A stretch of 64,000 bases of DNA from Haladaptatus caseinilyticus (GCF_026248685.1 NZ_CP111036.1:1426001-1490000); one strand, 5' to 3'; shown: positions 55,109-63,456, counted from the first letter of the stretch. The notes: generated from the letters alone by a model not told the origin. Translations and numbers: made by a program.

Positions 55109-55219
55109 CTATTCGCCCTCCGCCAGCACCATTCCGCAATCCGGGCACGTCTCGTCAACCATCGTCACCTGTGCATCACATGCGGGACAGAACTCCAGAT
55201 AACAGGCACGGTCTCCCAT
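55109..55219 (-). CDS. 36-residue zinc-ribbon protein
   Basis: From ATG 55219 the minus strand encodes MGDRACYLEFCPACDAQVTM, then VDETCPDCGMVLAEGE. Two CxxC pairs (CPAC, CPDC) spaced by 13 residues make a compact zinc ribbon. Many haloarchaea have such microproteins. It lies just before tRNA-Phe on the opposite strand. No role is known. Confidence 0.65.
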   Translation of the reverse strand: MGDRACYLEFCPACDAQVTMVDETCPDCGMVLAEGE

Positions 55220-55354
55220 GGCTGTTCGTAACATGGAACGGGATAAATGCCTTCTGTCCGTGAACTGTGGGGGTGTAGGTGTGGTTTGGAAAATCGCCCG
55301 CCCTCCATCGCATTTCGAAATCCTTTTTTGTCCCATCCGCTTCCTTCCGAATGC

Positions 55355-55428
55355 GCCGCCTTAGCTCAGACTGGGAGAGCACTCGACTGAAGATCGAGCT
55401 GTCCCCGGTTCAAATCCGGGAGGCGGCA
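55355..55428 (+). tRNA. trnF: tRNA-Phe (GAA)
   Basis: A 74-nt cloverleaf. Acceptor GCCGCCT pairs with AGGCGGC, the D arm is GCTC-AGACTGGGA-GAGC, the anticodon arm is CTCGA-CTGAAGA-TCGAG with anticodon GAA, and the T arm is CCCGGTTCAAATCCGGG. The discriminator is A, no CCA is encoded, and no intron is seen. Parts of its 3' half are repeated downstream (55462-55699), marking this gene as a possible integration target. Confidence 0.96.
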
Positions 55429-55461
55429 TGGTTCTTTCACACGATTTCCATTCGAGCTATC

Positions 55462-55561
55462 GCACTCGACTGAAGATCGAGCTGTCCCCGTTCTCGTGAG
55501 CAACGCGAACGAGAGCACGGCAAGCTTTGCTCGCCTCCGGTTCAAATCCGGGAGGCGGCAT
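55462..55561 (+). repeat. Partial tRNA-Phe copy 2, split by a 46-bp insert
   Basis: Positions 55462-55490 repeat 29 bases of the tRNA-Phe anticodon and variable region (55379-55407) exactly. After 46 bp of unrelated sequence, positions 55537-55561 repeat the T arm and acceptor 3' strand (55405-55429) exactly. CCG is present on both sides of the insert. The insert holds its own inverted repeat TCTCGT/ACGAGA. No 5' half exists, so this is not a functional tRNA gene. It resembles an attachment-site scar or a tandem duplication. Confidence 0.85.
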
Positions 55562-55567
55562 TTCTGT

Positions 55568-55676
55568 ACTTCTGACCTGCGAGCGAAGCAAGCCACGTCA
55601 GAAGTACGAATGTACCCGAGCGCGATTTGAATTAGACCGAGGTTCTGCGCGAAGCGCAGGTTCTCGGACGTTGTTC
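55568..55676. repeat. Hairpin-rich spacer between tRNA-Phe partial copies
   Basis: Two striking inverted repeats are here: an 11-bp perfect one (GTACTTCTGAC with GTCAGAAGTAC, loop 20 bases) near 55566-55607, and CTGCGC/GCGCAG near 55644-55658 inside a larger CCGAG/CTCGG stem. Loops contain GCGAGCGAAGC-like tracts. These may be small mobile or regulatory hairpins inserted among the tRNA 3' copies. Confidence 0.6.
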
Positions 55677-55699
55677 AATCCGGGAGGCGGCATTTCTGT
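55677..55699 (+). repeat. Partial tRNA-Phe copy 3 (T arm/acceptor end)
   Basis: The 23 bases from 55677 to 55699 repeat the end of copy 2 (55545-55567), including the TTTCTGT that follows the tRNA end there; compared with the intact tRNA the loop lacks one A (TTCAATCC instead of TTCAAATCC). A TGTCAC/GTGACA inverted repeat follows at about 55696-55722. This is the third occurrence of the same 3' end within 350 bp. Confidence 0.8.
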
Positions 55700-55755
55700 C
55701 ACGAACAACGCCGTTAGTGACAGACATATAACTCGAGTGAATTCTGAATCCTTCC

Positions 55756-55968
55756 ATGGGTGTAGCCCCGTACCACGAGAAAGCACGCCTGCTCTATCTC
55801 GACCGGGGGTTCGAATTCACCGACTCCTACGAGGGGACGCAAGCACCGCCGGAAATCCATGCCGACTGGGATTTCCATGGAACGCTCGTTGGGCGACTAA
55901 CTCGCCTGCGAATCGGTGATACGGGGACCGACTTGTACGGACAACCCGTCTTCCTTTACCGCATCTGA
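55756..55968 (+). CDS. Short hypothetical protein downstream of the tRNA-Phe repeats
   Basis: A 70-residue protein (MGVAPYHEKARLLYLDRGFE, then a basic middle and LYGQPVFLYRI). No family is recognised. The codon bias is ordinary. It lies between the partial tRNA copies and the MATE exporter and may be cargo of an old integration. Its expression is unknown. Confidence 0.55.
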   Translation: MGVAPYHEKARLLYLDRGFEFTDSYEGTQAPPEIHADWDFHGTLVGRLTRLRIGDTGTDLYGQPVFLYRI

Positions 55969-56005
55969 AACAAACTTTACTTTCGATTCGAAATACTTCC
56001 GTGTC

Positions 56006-57451
56006 GTGCCCCGTTTCCCGAACCCGGTTAGGTTACTCATCCTCGCAGTCGGTCTCTCACTCGCTCGCGTTGGTCTCGTCGATCCGAAACACGTCCGCAG
56101 AACGACTGATTTGGCGTGGCCGCGCATCGTCACTGGCCTGGCGCGCATGTCGAAGAACGCCGTGGACGTCGCGTTCGTCGGCCTCGCGGTCGGTCCGGCG
56201 GCGATCGCTGGCGTCGGGTTCGCCACTCCGTACTGGGGGATCGCGTTCTCGCTCGGTGGCGGGTTCGCGGGCGGGACCATCGCGCTCGTTTCACAACGCT
56301 ACGGGGCGGCGGCGTTCGACGAACTCGGACAAGCAATACGGTCGAGCGTCGCGCTCGTGCTTGCAGTGACGCTCCCCGTCGCCTGCGTCTTCTGGCTGTT
56401 CCCGACGGAGCTCATCTCCCTGATGACCGACGGCGAGAAAACGATCGAACTGGGCGCAACCTACTTACGTATCCTTTCGGTCGGCGTCCCGTTTGCAGGA
56501 CTGAACCTCATCGGGAGTCGAATCTACATCGGTATGGACGATGCGTGGACCCCGATGCTGGTTCGTTCAGGTGGGGCCATCTCGAACATCGTCCTCAGCG
56601 GGGTGTTCGTCTTTGCATTCGGGTGGAGTGTCGCCGGTGCGGCGCTGGGAACGGTGCTGGCGAACGTCTTCGTGACTGCGGCGTTCGCCAGCGGGTTGGT
56701 TGCGGGTAAACTTCCGATTGCTGGAGACCTTCCCGTCCAGGTCGCCCCCGTTGCTCGGTACGCCGATATGGAGACGATTCGGCAGCTGGTTCGAATCGGG
56801 CTTCCGGTCGTCGGGCGTAATATGGTGTGGACCGTTGCCAAATTCCCGATGCTCGCTATCGTCGCGCTGTTCGGGCAGAACGTGGTCGCCGCCTACGTCA
56901 TCAGCCGTCGGATTTGGGGATTGATGAACACTCCAGGATGGGGCTTCGGTTTGGCGTCGAGCAGTCTCGTCGGACAGGAACTCGGTGGCGGCGATGAAAT
57001 GGCCGCCGAGGCGTACGCGCGCGACGTAATCGTGTTTTCCGTAGCTACGTACGCTATTGCAGCAGTCATCGTCTTCGCGTTCGCCGAACCAATCGTGCTC
57101 TCGTTCGTCGGGGGCACGGCGGATCAATCGGTGTCGGTCATCGCGATATCACTCGTCCATGCCTCGTGTGTCGCCGTCATAGCACAAGGTGTCAAAGGGG
57201 CCGCCGCAGGCCCACTCGACGCCAGTGGAGATACGCGGTGGCCCTTTTACAGCCAGGTAGTCGGGATGTTCGGCTGTGTGATACCGGTCGCGTACCTCGG
57301 TGCTACGACGACACTCGGTATTGTGGGTCTCTACCTTTCGTTTGTGGCCGAAACGACGGTTCCCGCGGCTATCAACTACTATCGGTTTTCGACCGGCAAA
57401 TGGAAGACGATCAGCCGAAAGTTCCGCCCGGGTGTTACAGCGGACGACTGA
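56006..57451 (+). CDS. MATE-family multidrug exporter
   Basis: A polytopic Na+ or H+-coupled exporter of 481 residues with twelve predicted helices arranged as two MATE halves. A GTG at 56006 (VPRFPNPVRLL) is used because haloarchaeal relatives begin with the same block; an upstream in-frame ATG at 55916 overlaps the preceding gene. Features include TDLAWPRIVTGLARMSKNAVDV, VGFATPYWGIAFSLGGGFAGG and a C-terminal half with NTPGWGFGLASSSLVGQELGG. Substrates are likely cationic drugs or metabolites. Confidence 0.9.
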   Translation: MPRFPNPVRLLILAVGLSLARVGLVDPKHVRRTTDLAWPRIVTGLARMSKNAVDVAFVGLAVGPAAIAGVGFATPYWGIAFSLGGGFAGGTIALVSQRYGAAAFDELGQAIRSSVALVLAVTLPVACVFWLFPTELISLMTDGEKTIELGATYLRILSVGVPFAGLNLIGSRIYIGMDDAWTPMLVRSGGAISNIVLSGVFVFAFGWSVAGAALGTVLANVFVTAAFASGLVAGKLPIAGDLPVQVAPVARYADMETIRQLVRIGLPVVGRNMVWTVAKFPMLAIVALFGQNVVAAYVISRRIWGLMNTPGWGFGLASSSLVGQELGGGDEMAAEAYARDVIVFSVATYAIAAVIVFAFAEPIVLSFVGGTADQSVSVIAISLVHASCVAVIAQGVKGAAAGPLDASGDTRWPFYSQVVGMFGCVIPVAYLGATTTLGIVGLYLSFVAETTVPAAINYYRFSTGKWKTISRKFRPGVTADD

Positions 57452-57685
57452 GCGGTTTTCCGATGTATCGAAGGAACGAGATTCGTCCATGGTTCGAAAA
57501 CCTCGAAGGCGAAAATCGACCAGCTATCGATAACTGTGAATAACGATAGTTTGGCCGGAAAGGGATGACAGATCCGGTACTGCTGGTGGAGATAGCTGGG
57601 TGGACCGGACATTCGTTCACCGAAATAGGTTGGTTTCGAAAAACATCAACTGTATTTCGCGCTGGCGACAACGTTTTCCCAAGCC

Positions 57686-57693
57686 TTATCCGT
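57686..57693 (+). promoter_or_regulatory. TTATCCGT box of the first cold-shock gene
   Basis: The box TTATCCGT starts 32 bp before the ATG at 57718. The same octamer starts 32 bp before the second cold-shock gene's ATG (58098-58105). The identical spacing in otherwise unlike leaders suggests a shared promoter element, with TTATC as TATA-like core. Confidence 0.55.
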
Positions 57694-57717
57694 TACAGGC
57701 GATTCCCTTTAGAAGCA

Positions 57718-57912
57718 ATGGCAAAAGGAAACGTTGACTTCTTCAACGACACTGGCGGTTACGGTTTCATCGAGACTGACGACGCGGACGACGACGTGTT
57801 CTTCCACATGGAAGACGTTGGCGGCCCTGACCTCGAAGAGGGAACGGAAATCGAATTCGACATCGAACAGGCACCGAAGGGACCACGCGCGACCAACGTC
57901 ACGCGACTGTAA
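57718..57912 (+). CDS. cspA: Cold-shock protein CspA-type (copy 1)
   Basis: A 64-residue single OB-fold RNA chaperone. RNP1-like GYGFIET (residues 14-20) and RNP2-like VFFHMED are present. The first block MAKGNVDFFNDTGGYGFIE is typical of haloarchaeal Csp. The start is fixed by identity to copy 2. It lies 267 bp downstream of the MATE gene on the same strand, with its own promoter. Confidence 0.94.
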   Translation: MAKGNVDFFNDTGGYGFIETDDADDDVFFHMEDVGGPDLEEGTEIEFDIEQAPKGPRATNVTRL

Positions 57913-57925
57913 ATAGCGGAATACG

Positions 57926-57943
57926 CGTCCGCTGACGCGGACG
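57926..57943. terminator. 7-bp hairpin downstream of csp copy 1
   Basis: CGTCCGC and GCGGACG form a perfect stem with a TGAC loop, 14 bp after the stop codon. No long T tract follows directly. It may stop transcription or stabilise the 3' end of the mRNA. Confidence 0.4.
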
Positions 57944-58097
57944 AAAGAGATAGTCCTTATCGAAATTTTACTGTGGCAAATTATATCGCTGACAACAGCG
58001 GCGCGTACGATAGTCCACGATGACTACTAGTCCCAGAGAACCTCCCGACGACGACGGAGGAGCGCTGAAATCCATGTTACTATCTCTCTCGGAAGTG

Positions 58098-58105
58098 TTA
58101 TCCGT
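58098..58105 (+). promoter_or_regulatory. TTATCCGT box of the second cold-shock gene
   Basis: The octamer starts 32 bp before ATG 58130 and repeats the box before copy 1 at the same distance, which supports a common control element. Confidence 0.55.
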
Positions 58106-58129
58106 GGGGCACCAGTTTGTTCAAAAGCA

Positions 58130-58324
58130 ATGGCGAAAGGCAAAGTTGATTTCTTCAACGACACTGGCGGTTACGGTTTCATCGAGACTGAGGATGCTGA
58201 CGAGGACGTTTTCTTCCACATGGAAGACGTTGGCGGCGAGGACCTCGAAGAGGGGACGGAAATCGAATTCGACATCGAACAGGCACCAAAAGGACCGCGC
58301 GCGACGAACGTCACGCGCCTATAA
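58130..58324 (+). CDS. cspA: Cold-shock protein CspA-type (copy 2)
   Basis: A 64-residue paralogue of the protein at 57718. They differ at only a few sites (N5K, D-to-E in two places, P-to-E). The RNA-binding motifs GYGFIET and VFFHMED are unchanged. The two genes are in tandem with 217 bp between them and separate promoters, a local duplication. A T-rich stretch (CGGTTTTTATCACCG) right after the stop may end transcription. Confidence 0.94.
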   Translation: MAKGKVDFFNDTGGYGFIETEDADEDVFFHMEDVGGEDLEEGTEIEFDIEQAPKGPRATNVTRL

Positions 58325-58545
58325 ATCGGTTTTTATCACCGAATAGTATTACTTTTTGAAGAAGCCGCGATACGCGGAGCGGCGCGAAACACTCGATACT
58401 CTTGCGTCACTGATACCCACCAGTCACACGACCTTCTTCACGATCTGGCTGCATGACAGCTATTTGCGCTACTCTATCGTTACGGTTTTCACTATACAGT
58501 GCAATACTGTTCTATGACCGTTGGGCGAGAGTCCCCGGATTTACC

Positions 58546-59259
58546 ATGACTGGCCAAAAACGATCCGAATCTCCAGAATCGTGCGATGCTGATATCGGTG
58601 CAGGATTGCTCGAAGCAAATATGGGTCCGAGCTCGTCGCTGGCACATCTCTACCGTGGTGAAATTCACCGAATGAAGTTCTGGCGTGAACGACTCGATAG
58701 AACGAGCAACTGGGCGATTACGTTGATGGCAGCCATTCTGACCTGGGCGTTTTCGAGTCGAACTAACCCCCACTATATCGTCCTTCTCGCGATCGTTACG
58801 GTTAGCATCTTCCTGCTCATCGAGGCACGGCGATATCGGGCCTACGACATCTGGCGCTCGCGAGTTCGGATGCTCCAGCAGAACGTTTTCGCGGTGGGAC
58901 TACACGAATCGTCGGGCGTCGTTGACGAGGAATGGCGACAGAAGTTGAGCGAGGATTATCGTATGCCGAAAATGAAAGTATCGCTGGAGGAGGCACTCGC
59001 CCATCGTCTACGTCGGGTGTACGCGCCGCTCTTTTTAGTTTTACTCGCGGCGTGGATGTTCCATCTAACCGCCTATGCGTCAGGTGGCGAGTGGCCCCAA
59101 AGTGCAGCCGTCGCGTGGGTACCCGGAGGTGTCGTTCTGGCGACCGTCGTCGCATTTTACGCCGCAATCCTCGTCGTCGCATATCGACCGCGAGAGTGGC
59201 ACATCAACGGTGAAATACTCCCGAGCGACGTAACAGGGTGGGACTATTCACGCGAGTAA
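58546..59259 (+). CDS. DUF2270 family membrane protein
   Basis: A 237-residue protein. Blocks such as MTGQKRSES... (start at 58546), LAHLYRGEIHRMKFWRERLD, two helix pairs (ITLMAAILTWAFSS, IVLLAIVTVSIFLLIEA) and a C-terminal pair match the DUF2270 family. The middle block RRYRAYDIWRSRVRMLQQN is cytosolic. The frame is open upstream, but the start at MTGQKR suits the family. Function unknown. Confidence 0.82.
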   Translation: MTGQKRSESPESCDADIGAGLLEANMGPSSSLAHLYRGEIHRMKFWRERLDRTSNWAITLMAAILTWAFSSRTNPHYIVLLAIVTVSIFLLIEARRYRAYDIWRSRVRMLQQNVFAVGLHESSGVVDEEWRQKLSEDYRMPKMKVSLEEALAHRLRRVYAPLFLVLLAAWMFHLTAYASGGEWPQSAAVAWVPGGVVLATVVAFYAAILVVAYRPREWHINGEILPSDVTGWDYSRE

Positions 59260-59270
59260 CCGCGACTCGG

Positions 59271-59894
59271 CTATTCGGTGCTTCCCGATAATCGGGTTGC
59301 AAGCGTCTCTATCGTTCGGGAAAGTACTCCGGTTCCGAAAACGGCGACGAGAAGCGCTCCGGTAACGTCGAAAATGAGGTCCGTGACGGTATCGTTTAGT
59401 CCGTACTGGATCAGTACGGGTTCGACACCGATGTGTCGAGCAACGCCGTGCGCGGCGAACTCCAGTACTTCCCAGACGACGCCAAAAGCGAGCGTGAAAA
59501 GGAGGATGTAGATGAACATGAACCGCGGTGGGAACGCCACCGCATCCGAGTGCTCGTCGAGTGCCCGTGCAGTCGCGTAGCCGACGCCCGCTACGATGGT
59601 CGCGGAGAGGAGATGTGTTAGGTGGTCCCACCACCAGACGACTTCGTAGAGCCCGACCATGCCGATGGCGTGGAGGAAAACGGCGGCGGTAATCCACAAC
59701 GTCAGCATGGGGTCGAGCGAAATTCGAAAGTCGCGTTCCAGTAGCGCGGGGAGTACCGTCACACCGAGTGCAAAGACGCCATTCACTAACACGCCGACGT
59801 TTCGGGTGGCGAGACCGGTGATCACGACGCTGATGATTGCGAGTTGCATCGCCCGAAAGAGGAATCGTTCGTGCGTGTTCCCTCCGTCCCCCAT
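59271..59894 (-). CDS. DUF2238/YjdF-like membrane protein
   Basis: A 207-residue protein with about six membrane helices. The middle has the typical WWDHLTHLLSATIVAGVGY and GVVWEVLEFAAHG blocks, resembling bacterial YjdF (DUF2238). The His and Glu residues in these blocks may bind a ligand or metal. It is convergent with the DUF2270 gene, 11 bp apart. Function unknown. Confidence 0.82.
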   Translation of the reverse strand: MGDGGNTHERFLFRAMQLAIISVVITGLATRNVGVLVNGVFALGVTVLPALLERDFRISLDPMLTLWITAAVFLHAIGMVGLYEVVWWWDHLTHLLSATIVAGVGYATARALDEHSDAVAFPPRFMFIYILLFTLAFGVVWEVLEFAAHGVARHIGVEPVLIQYGLNDTVTDLIFDVTGALLVAVFGTGVLSRTIETLATRLSGSTE

Positions 59895-60005
59895 CTCGGG
59901 AGGGACGTACGGTTCGCAGCAGGTAAACCATAACCCTTCTGTTGCGTGCTACCGACGATAACTCCCGATAGGTGTTTACGTGAACCCCCCCTACCGGGGG
60001 TCACA

Positions 60006-60620
60006 ATGATGGCAACGACGCACGCCCTCGTCGGCGTGCTCCTCGGAAGTGCTACGCTGCTGGTCGCGCCGGAACTCGCTCCCGTCGCGGTCTTCGCGGG
60101 GCTTTTCGGTGGGCTATTTCCGGATTTCGACCTCTACTCCGGCCACCGAAAAACACTGCACTTCCCGGTGTACTATTCGATTGCCGGATCGGCGTTGCTC
60201 GGTGTTGCCGTGCTCGTGCCGACCGTATGGACCATCGCCGTCGCCGTTTTCGTCCTTTCGGCGGCCGTTCACTCCATCTCGGATGCCTTCGGCGGCGGGT
60301 TGGAGTTAAAACCGTGGCTCGGCGAGTCCGAGCGTGCCGTGTACGACCATTTTCGCGGGCGATGGATTCCTCCCCGCCGGTGGATCCGATACGACGGCGC
60401 CCCCGAGGACTTCGTGTTGGCGGTGTTCGTTGCCCTCCCGAGTATCGTCCTCTACGATGGGGTGATCCAAACCCTCGTCATCGTGGCAGTCCTCGTTTCA
60501 GCGGTGTACGCTTTGCTTCGCAAGCAACTCGTCGTTGCGGCTGAGTGGCTGGTCGGGCGGATCCCGGCGCCGATGCTGGACTACATTCCCGATCGGTTCG
60601 TCCGGGATTTCGTACAGTAA
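60006..60620 (+). CDS. Membrane-bound metal-dependent hydrolase (YdjM-like)
   Basis: A 204-residue membrane protein with metal-binding residues spaced as in the YdjM/LexA-binding hydrolase family: MMATTHALVG at the start, PDFD near residue 40, and HRKTLHFPV near 47-55. Four or five membrane helices follow. The late HSISDAFGGG supplies another His and Asp. The activity is unproven. ATG 60006 starts at the conserved block; the frame is open upstream. Confidence 0.82.
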   Translation: MMATTHALVGVLLGSATLLVAPELAPVAVFAGLFGGLFPDFDLYSGHRKTLHFPVYYSIAGSALLGVAVLVPTVWTIAVAVFVLSAAVHSISDAFGGGLELKPWLGESERAVYDHFRGRWIPPRRWIRYDGAPEDFVLAVFVALPSIVLYDGVIQTLVIVAVLVSAVYALLRKQLVVAAEWLVGRIPAPMLDYIPDRFVRDFVQ

Positions 60621-60642
60621 GCGGCGAACTCGCTTCGAAGGG

Positions 60643-60649
60643 TTTATTC
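60643..60649 (+). promoter_or_regulatory. TATA-like box of rpl10e
   Basis: TTTATTC lies 32-38 bp upstream of the uL16 start, in a GC-rich flank, as expected for a strong haloarchaeal promoter with a short leader. Confidence 0.5.
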
Positions 60650-60680
60650 ACGGCCTGACCATCAGACTTCAGTAGTAACT

Positions 60681-61211
60681 ATGTCCGACAAACCTGCCTC
60701 AATGTACCGGGAGATTCGAAAGCCCCCGTACACGCGACGCGAATACATCACGGGTATCCCGGGTTCGAAGATTGCACAGCACAAGATGGGCGACGTTGGA
60801 GAAGACGAGGACAACTATCCCGTCCAGATCTCCCTCGTGCTCGAAGAGGAGTGTCAGATTCGACACGGTGCGCTGGAGGCTTCCCGCCTTTCGGCAAACC
60901 GATTCCTGCTCAAGAACATCGGCGAAACCGGCTACAAGATGATTCTGCGCAAGTTCCCACACCACGTCCTGCGTGAGAACAAGCAGGCAACCGGTGCGGG
61001 TGCAGACCGTGTTTCCGACGGAATGCGACAGGCATTCGGGAAGCCAGTCGGTACCGCGGCACGTATCCAGAACGGTGAGCGCCTCTTCACAGCGTGGTGT
61101 GAAGTAGAGGACGCCGACGCCGTCAAGGACGCCTTCCGCCGTGCGTACAACAAGATTTCCCCGCCGTGCCGGATCGTCGTCGAGCGTGGCGAGGAAGAGC
61201 TCATCAGCTAA
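60681..61211 (+). CDS. rpl10e: 50S ribosomal protein L10e/L16 (uL16)
   Basis: A 176-residue ribosomal protein near the A site and the 5S RNA. Typical blocks are [37 protein letters not shown], MGDxxE-like [13 protein letters not shown], and [19 protein letters not shown]. The length matches archaeal L10e. A TATA-like box precedes it. A possible T-rich end (AAACCGTTTTTCACCGG) follows the stop. Confidence 0.97.
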   Translation: MSDKPASMYREIRKPPYTRREYITGIPGSKIAQHKMGDVGEDEDNYPVQISLVLEEECQIRHGALEASRLSANRFLLKNIGETGYKMILRKFPHHVLRENKQATGAGADRVSDGMRQAFGKPVGTAARIQNGERLFTAWCEVEDADAVKDAFRRAYNKISPPCRIVVERGEEELIS

Positions 61212-61321
61212 ACGCGAAACCGTTTTTCACCGGTGTGGTGGTGTCGCTTATCGGATAGCGTTTGCTCTGTCGGGTTTACGCGTTCGGTTCCCCTCGACGT
61301 TTCACGATTCGTCCGTCAGAG

Positions 61322-61939
61322 TCACTCGAACAGGCCGTCAACGTCGCGTTCACGCGAATCCCTCTTTTCGACGTGTCCTCGAAGGCGTTGGAAAACCAGC
61401 CCTCGGTTCTCGCTTTCCTGCACGAAATCCATGATGAGGGTAATGAATTGGCTCCCTTCATCGCCGGAGTCCAAATCCGTGCGTGCGAAACCGATGGCCC
61501 GCTCGATGACCCATTCATCGTACCCAAACTCCTCGGCGAGAACGTGGGCCGTGACCGCTGACGAGTCGAAATCCAAGTCATTTGGGTAGAGAACAACGCC
61601 ATCGTACGTCAGTCGCGGCGGTGCGACTCGCTCGACGTGCTCGGGGTCGTTTCGAACTGCCCGGAGATAGGTTCGAACTGTATCGAGGTTGATCGTTCGA
61701 TAGTCCGATGGAAGGCCGTCGAGATACGTGACTGCACTTTCGGCGAGGCCGCAAACGCCGTCCCAGTTTGCGTCCTGTGCGTGGTACACGACGGCGGTAA
61801 ATTGGATGAGTCCGTGGAGAAACCGTTCGTCGCGACTTCCTCGCTCGAGTTCCAACCAGCGGTCCTCCCAGGCGTCGTGGGCGGCGTGAAACTGACCCGC
61901 GTTGAAGATCGCGAGACCTGCTCGGAGATAGTCGTCCAT
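61322..61939 (-). CDS. DUF309 domain protein
   Basis: A 205-residue alpha-helical protein with the DUF309 signature NAGQFHAAHDAWEDRWLELE near residues 12-31, then LHGLIQFTAVVYHAQDANW. The His and Glu residues of the signature may bind metal. ATG 61939 (MDDYLRAGLAIF) starts the domain; the longer frame to 62002 overlaps the divergent regulator gene. Function unknown. Confidence 0.85.
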   Translation of the reverse strand: MDDYLRAGLAIFNAGQFHAAHDAWEDRWLELERGSRDERFLHGLIQFTAVVYHAQDANWDGVCGLAESAVTYLDGLPSDYRTINLDTVRTYLRAVRNDPEHVERVAPPRLTYDGVVLYPNDLDFDSSAVTAHVLAEEFGYDEWVIERAIGFARTDLDSGDEGSQFITLIMDFVQESENRGLVFQRLRGHVEKRDSRERDVDGLFE

Positions 61940-62040
61940 ATCGCGACGTTCTCGATGGAGTGGAAAATCGCTTCCGGAACGAATCTTGTTAACATGCCAC
62001 AATGGTTATTCAGCGGGAGAGCGTACAGGGGGGAGAGGCG

Positions 62041-62403
62041 ATGGTACAGGGAACGATTACTGATGAGCGGTCACTGAACAAGATATTCCGACTGCTGGCG
62101 GACGAACAACGACGGTACGTGCTCTACTACCTTCACGAGTTGGAAGGCTCGGCGGAACTCGAAGATATTGCCGTTCAGGTATCTGCGTGGCAAGGCGAAA
62201 AACCGATCAGTGACGTAACCGACGACGAGTGCCAACTTACGGCGACACGTCTGCGAAACATCGACCTACCGAGATTGGCGGACGTGGGCGTCGTGGAGTA
62301 CGATTCGAGGACGGAGATGGCGCGGTTCCGCGAACCCGGCAAGCTTCTCGGCCTCTTCCTTCTCCTCGCGGCGCGGATAGAGCGGCCGCTCATCAACGAG
62401 TAG
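62041..62403 (+). CDS. DUF7344-type winged-helix protein (second member)
   Basis: A 120-residue winged-helix protein like that at 20332: LNKIFRLLADEQRRYVLYYL, then EDIAVQVSAWQGEKPISDV and LRNIDLPRLADVGVVEYDSR. ATG 62041 begins the domain; the start is near a GGAGAGG purine run. It is divergent from DUF309. It is a likely local regulator; no target is known. Confidence 0.75.
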   Translation: MVQGTITDERSLNKIFRLLADEQRRYVLYYLHELEGSAELEDIAVQVSAWQGEKPISDVTDDECQLTATRLRNIDLPRLADVGVVEYDSRTEMARFREPGKLLGLFLLLAARIERPLINE

Positions 62404-62473
62404 CAACTTCAGGAGCTATTGTGGACATCGGCTCACAACGTCATACGACGCGTTCGCGCGGAAAATGGGGGCG

Positions 62474-62551
62474 TTATTTCTCAGCCGCTTTTTTGACGGC
62501 CCACTTCTTCAAGTCCTGTACGAACAGTCGGTAGTTTTCGATTTTACTCAT
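62474..62551 (-). CDS. 25-residue basic microprotein
   Basis: From ATG 62551 the minus strand encodes MSKIENYRLFVQDLKKWAVK and then KAAEK, a single amphipathic basic helix. The codons end in TAA. A longer in-frame extension has no sensible content, so the ATG is the best start. It lies between convergent-looking genes and is separated from the regulator by 70 bp. It is too short for firm support; the clean helix and ATG-TAA frame are the evidence. Confidence 0.4.
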   Translation of the reverse strand: MSKIENYRLFVQDLKKWAVKKAAEK

Positions 62552-62709
62552 ACACGAGTAAACACTCGGCCGGAGTAGAAAAGTGTCACGGTTGGAGGTA
62601 TATTTGACTTGTGAAGGCATATCACGGGTTGCGACTGGGTGTCTCCTCCCATCCGAGCCAGAATTGACAGAACACGAACCGTCATATCGACGACAGCCGT
62701 CGTCCTGGT

Positions 62710-63456
62710 ATGGACGACTTCGAACGAAAACGGACGACGACCGCATCGTTCGGCGACATCGCCGACGCCTATCTCGATAGCGACGTCCACCAGTCCGGCG
62801 CGGATTTGGAACTTCTCGTATCGTGGTGCTCCGACGCGAGTCGCGCCCTCGACATAGCGTGCGGGGCGGGGCACACCGCGGGCGCACTCGCGGAGCGCGT
62901 CAAAACTGTCATCGCGGCTGACGCGACACCCGCGATGGTCGAGACAGCAACCGCCGCGTTCGACCTTCCCGGCACCGTCGCCGACGCGGAACGACTCCCG
63001 TTCGCTGACGATTCGTTCGACGCCGTCACGTGCCGAATCGCGGCCCATCACTTTCCTGCTCCCCAAGCTTTCTTGGACGAAACCGCCCGCGTCCTCACAC
63101 CCGGCGGCGTTCTGGCGTTCGAGGATAACGTCGCACCCGCTGACGACGAACTGGCCGACTTTTACAACCGGTTCGAGCGTCTCCGCGACTCGACGCATGG
63201 GGAATCGTACACCGTCGAGCAGTGGTTGGATTGGTTCCGGGATGCCGGATTTACCATCGACGAGAGCGTGACCATGCGCAAGGAACTCGATTACGAGTCG
63301 TGGGTGGAGCGCACGAACCCTGCTGCGGAAAAGCGGGAACGATTGAACGAATTGGTTCGACGACCGGCGGCAGAGACGGTGTACAACGTGACCCTCGAGG
63401 TGGGAACCGTCCGTGGATTCAGCAACGAGAAACTGTTGGTTCGGGCGAGAAGGTAA
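62710..63456 (+). CDS. Class I SAM-dependent methyltransferase (UbiE/COQ5-like)
   Basis: A 248-residue methyltransferase with motif I ALDIACGAGHTAGALAERV near residues 46-64, an acidic motif (AADATPAMVE), the motif-IV block ADAERLPFADDSFDAVTCRIA, and a C-terminal Arg-rich region. It resembles UbiE/menaquinone-type methyltransferases, but the substrate is open. ATG 62710 is used. The next gene is a lipoprotein on the same strand. Confidence 0.88.
   Translation: MDDFERKRTTTASFGDIADAYLDSDVHQSGADLELLVSWCSDASRALDIACGAGHTAGALAERVKTVIAADATPAMVETATAAFDLPGTVADAERLPFADDSFDAVTCRIAAHHFPAPQAFLDETARVLTPGGVLAFEDNVAPADDELADFYNRFERLRDSTHGESYTVEQWLDWFRDAGFTIDESVTMRKELDYESWVERTNPAAEKRERLNELVRRPAAETVYNVTLEVGTVRGFSNEKLLVRARR

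Noticed and set aside
55462-55699. Additional tRNA-Phe genes
   Set aside because: Both copies lack the 5' half, and the first is split by a 46-bp insert. They cannot fold as a cloverleaf.
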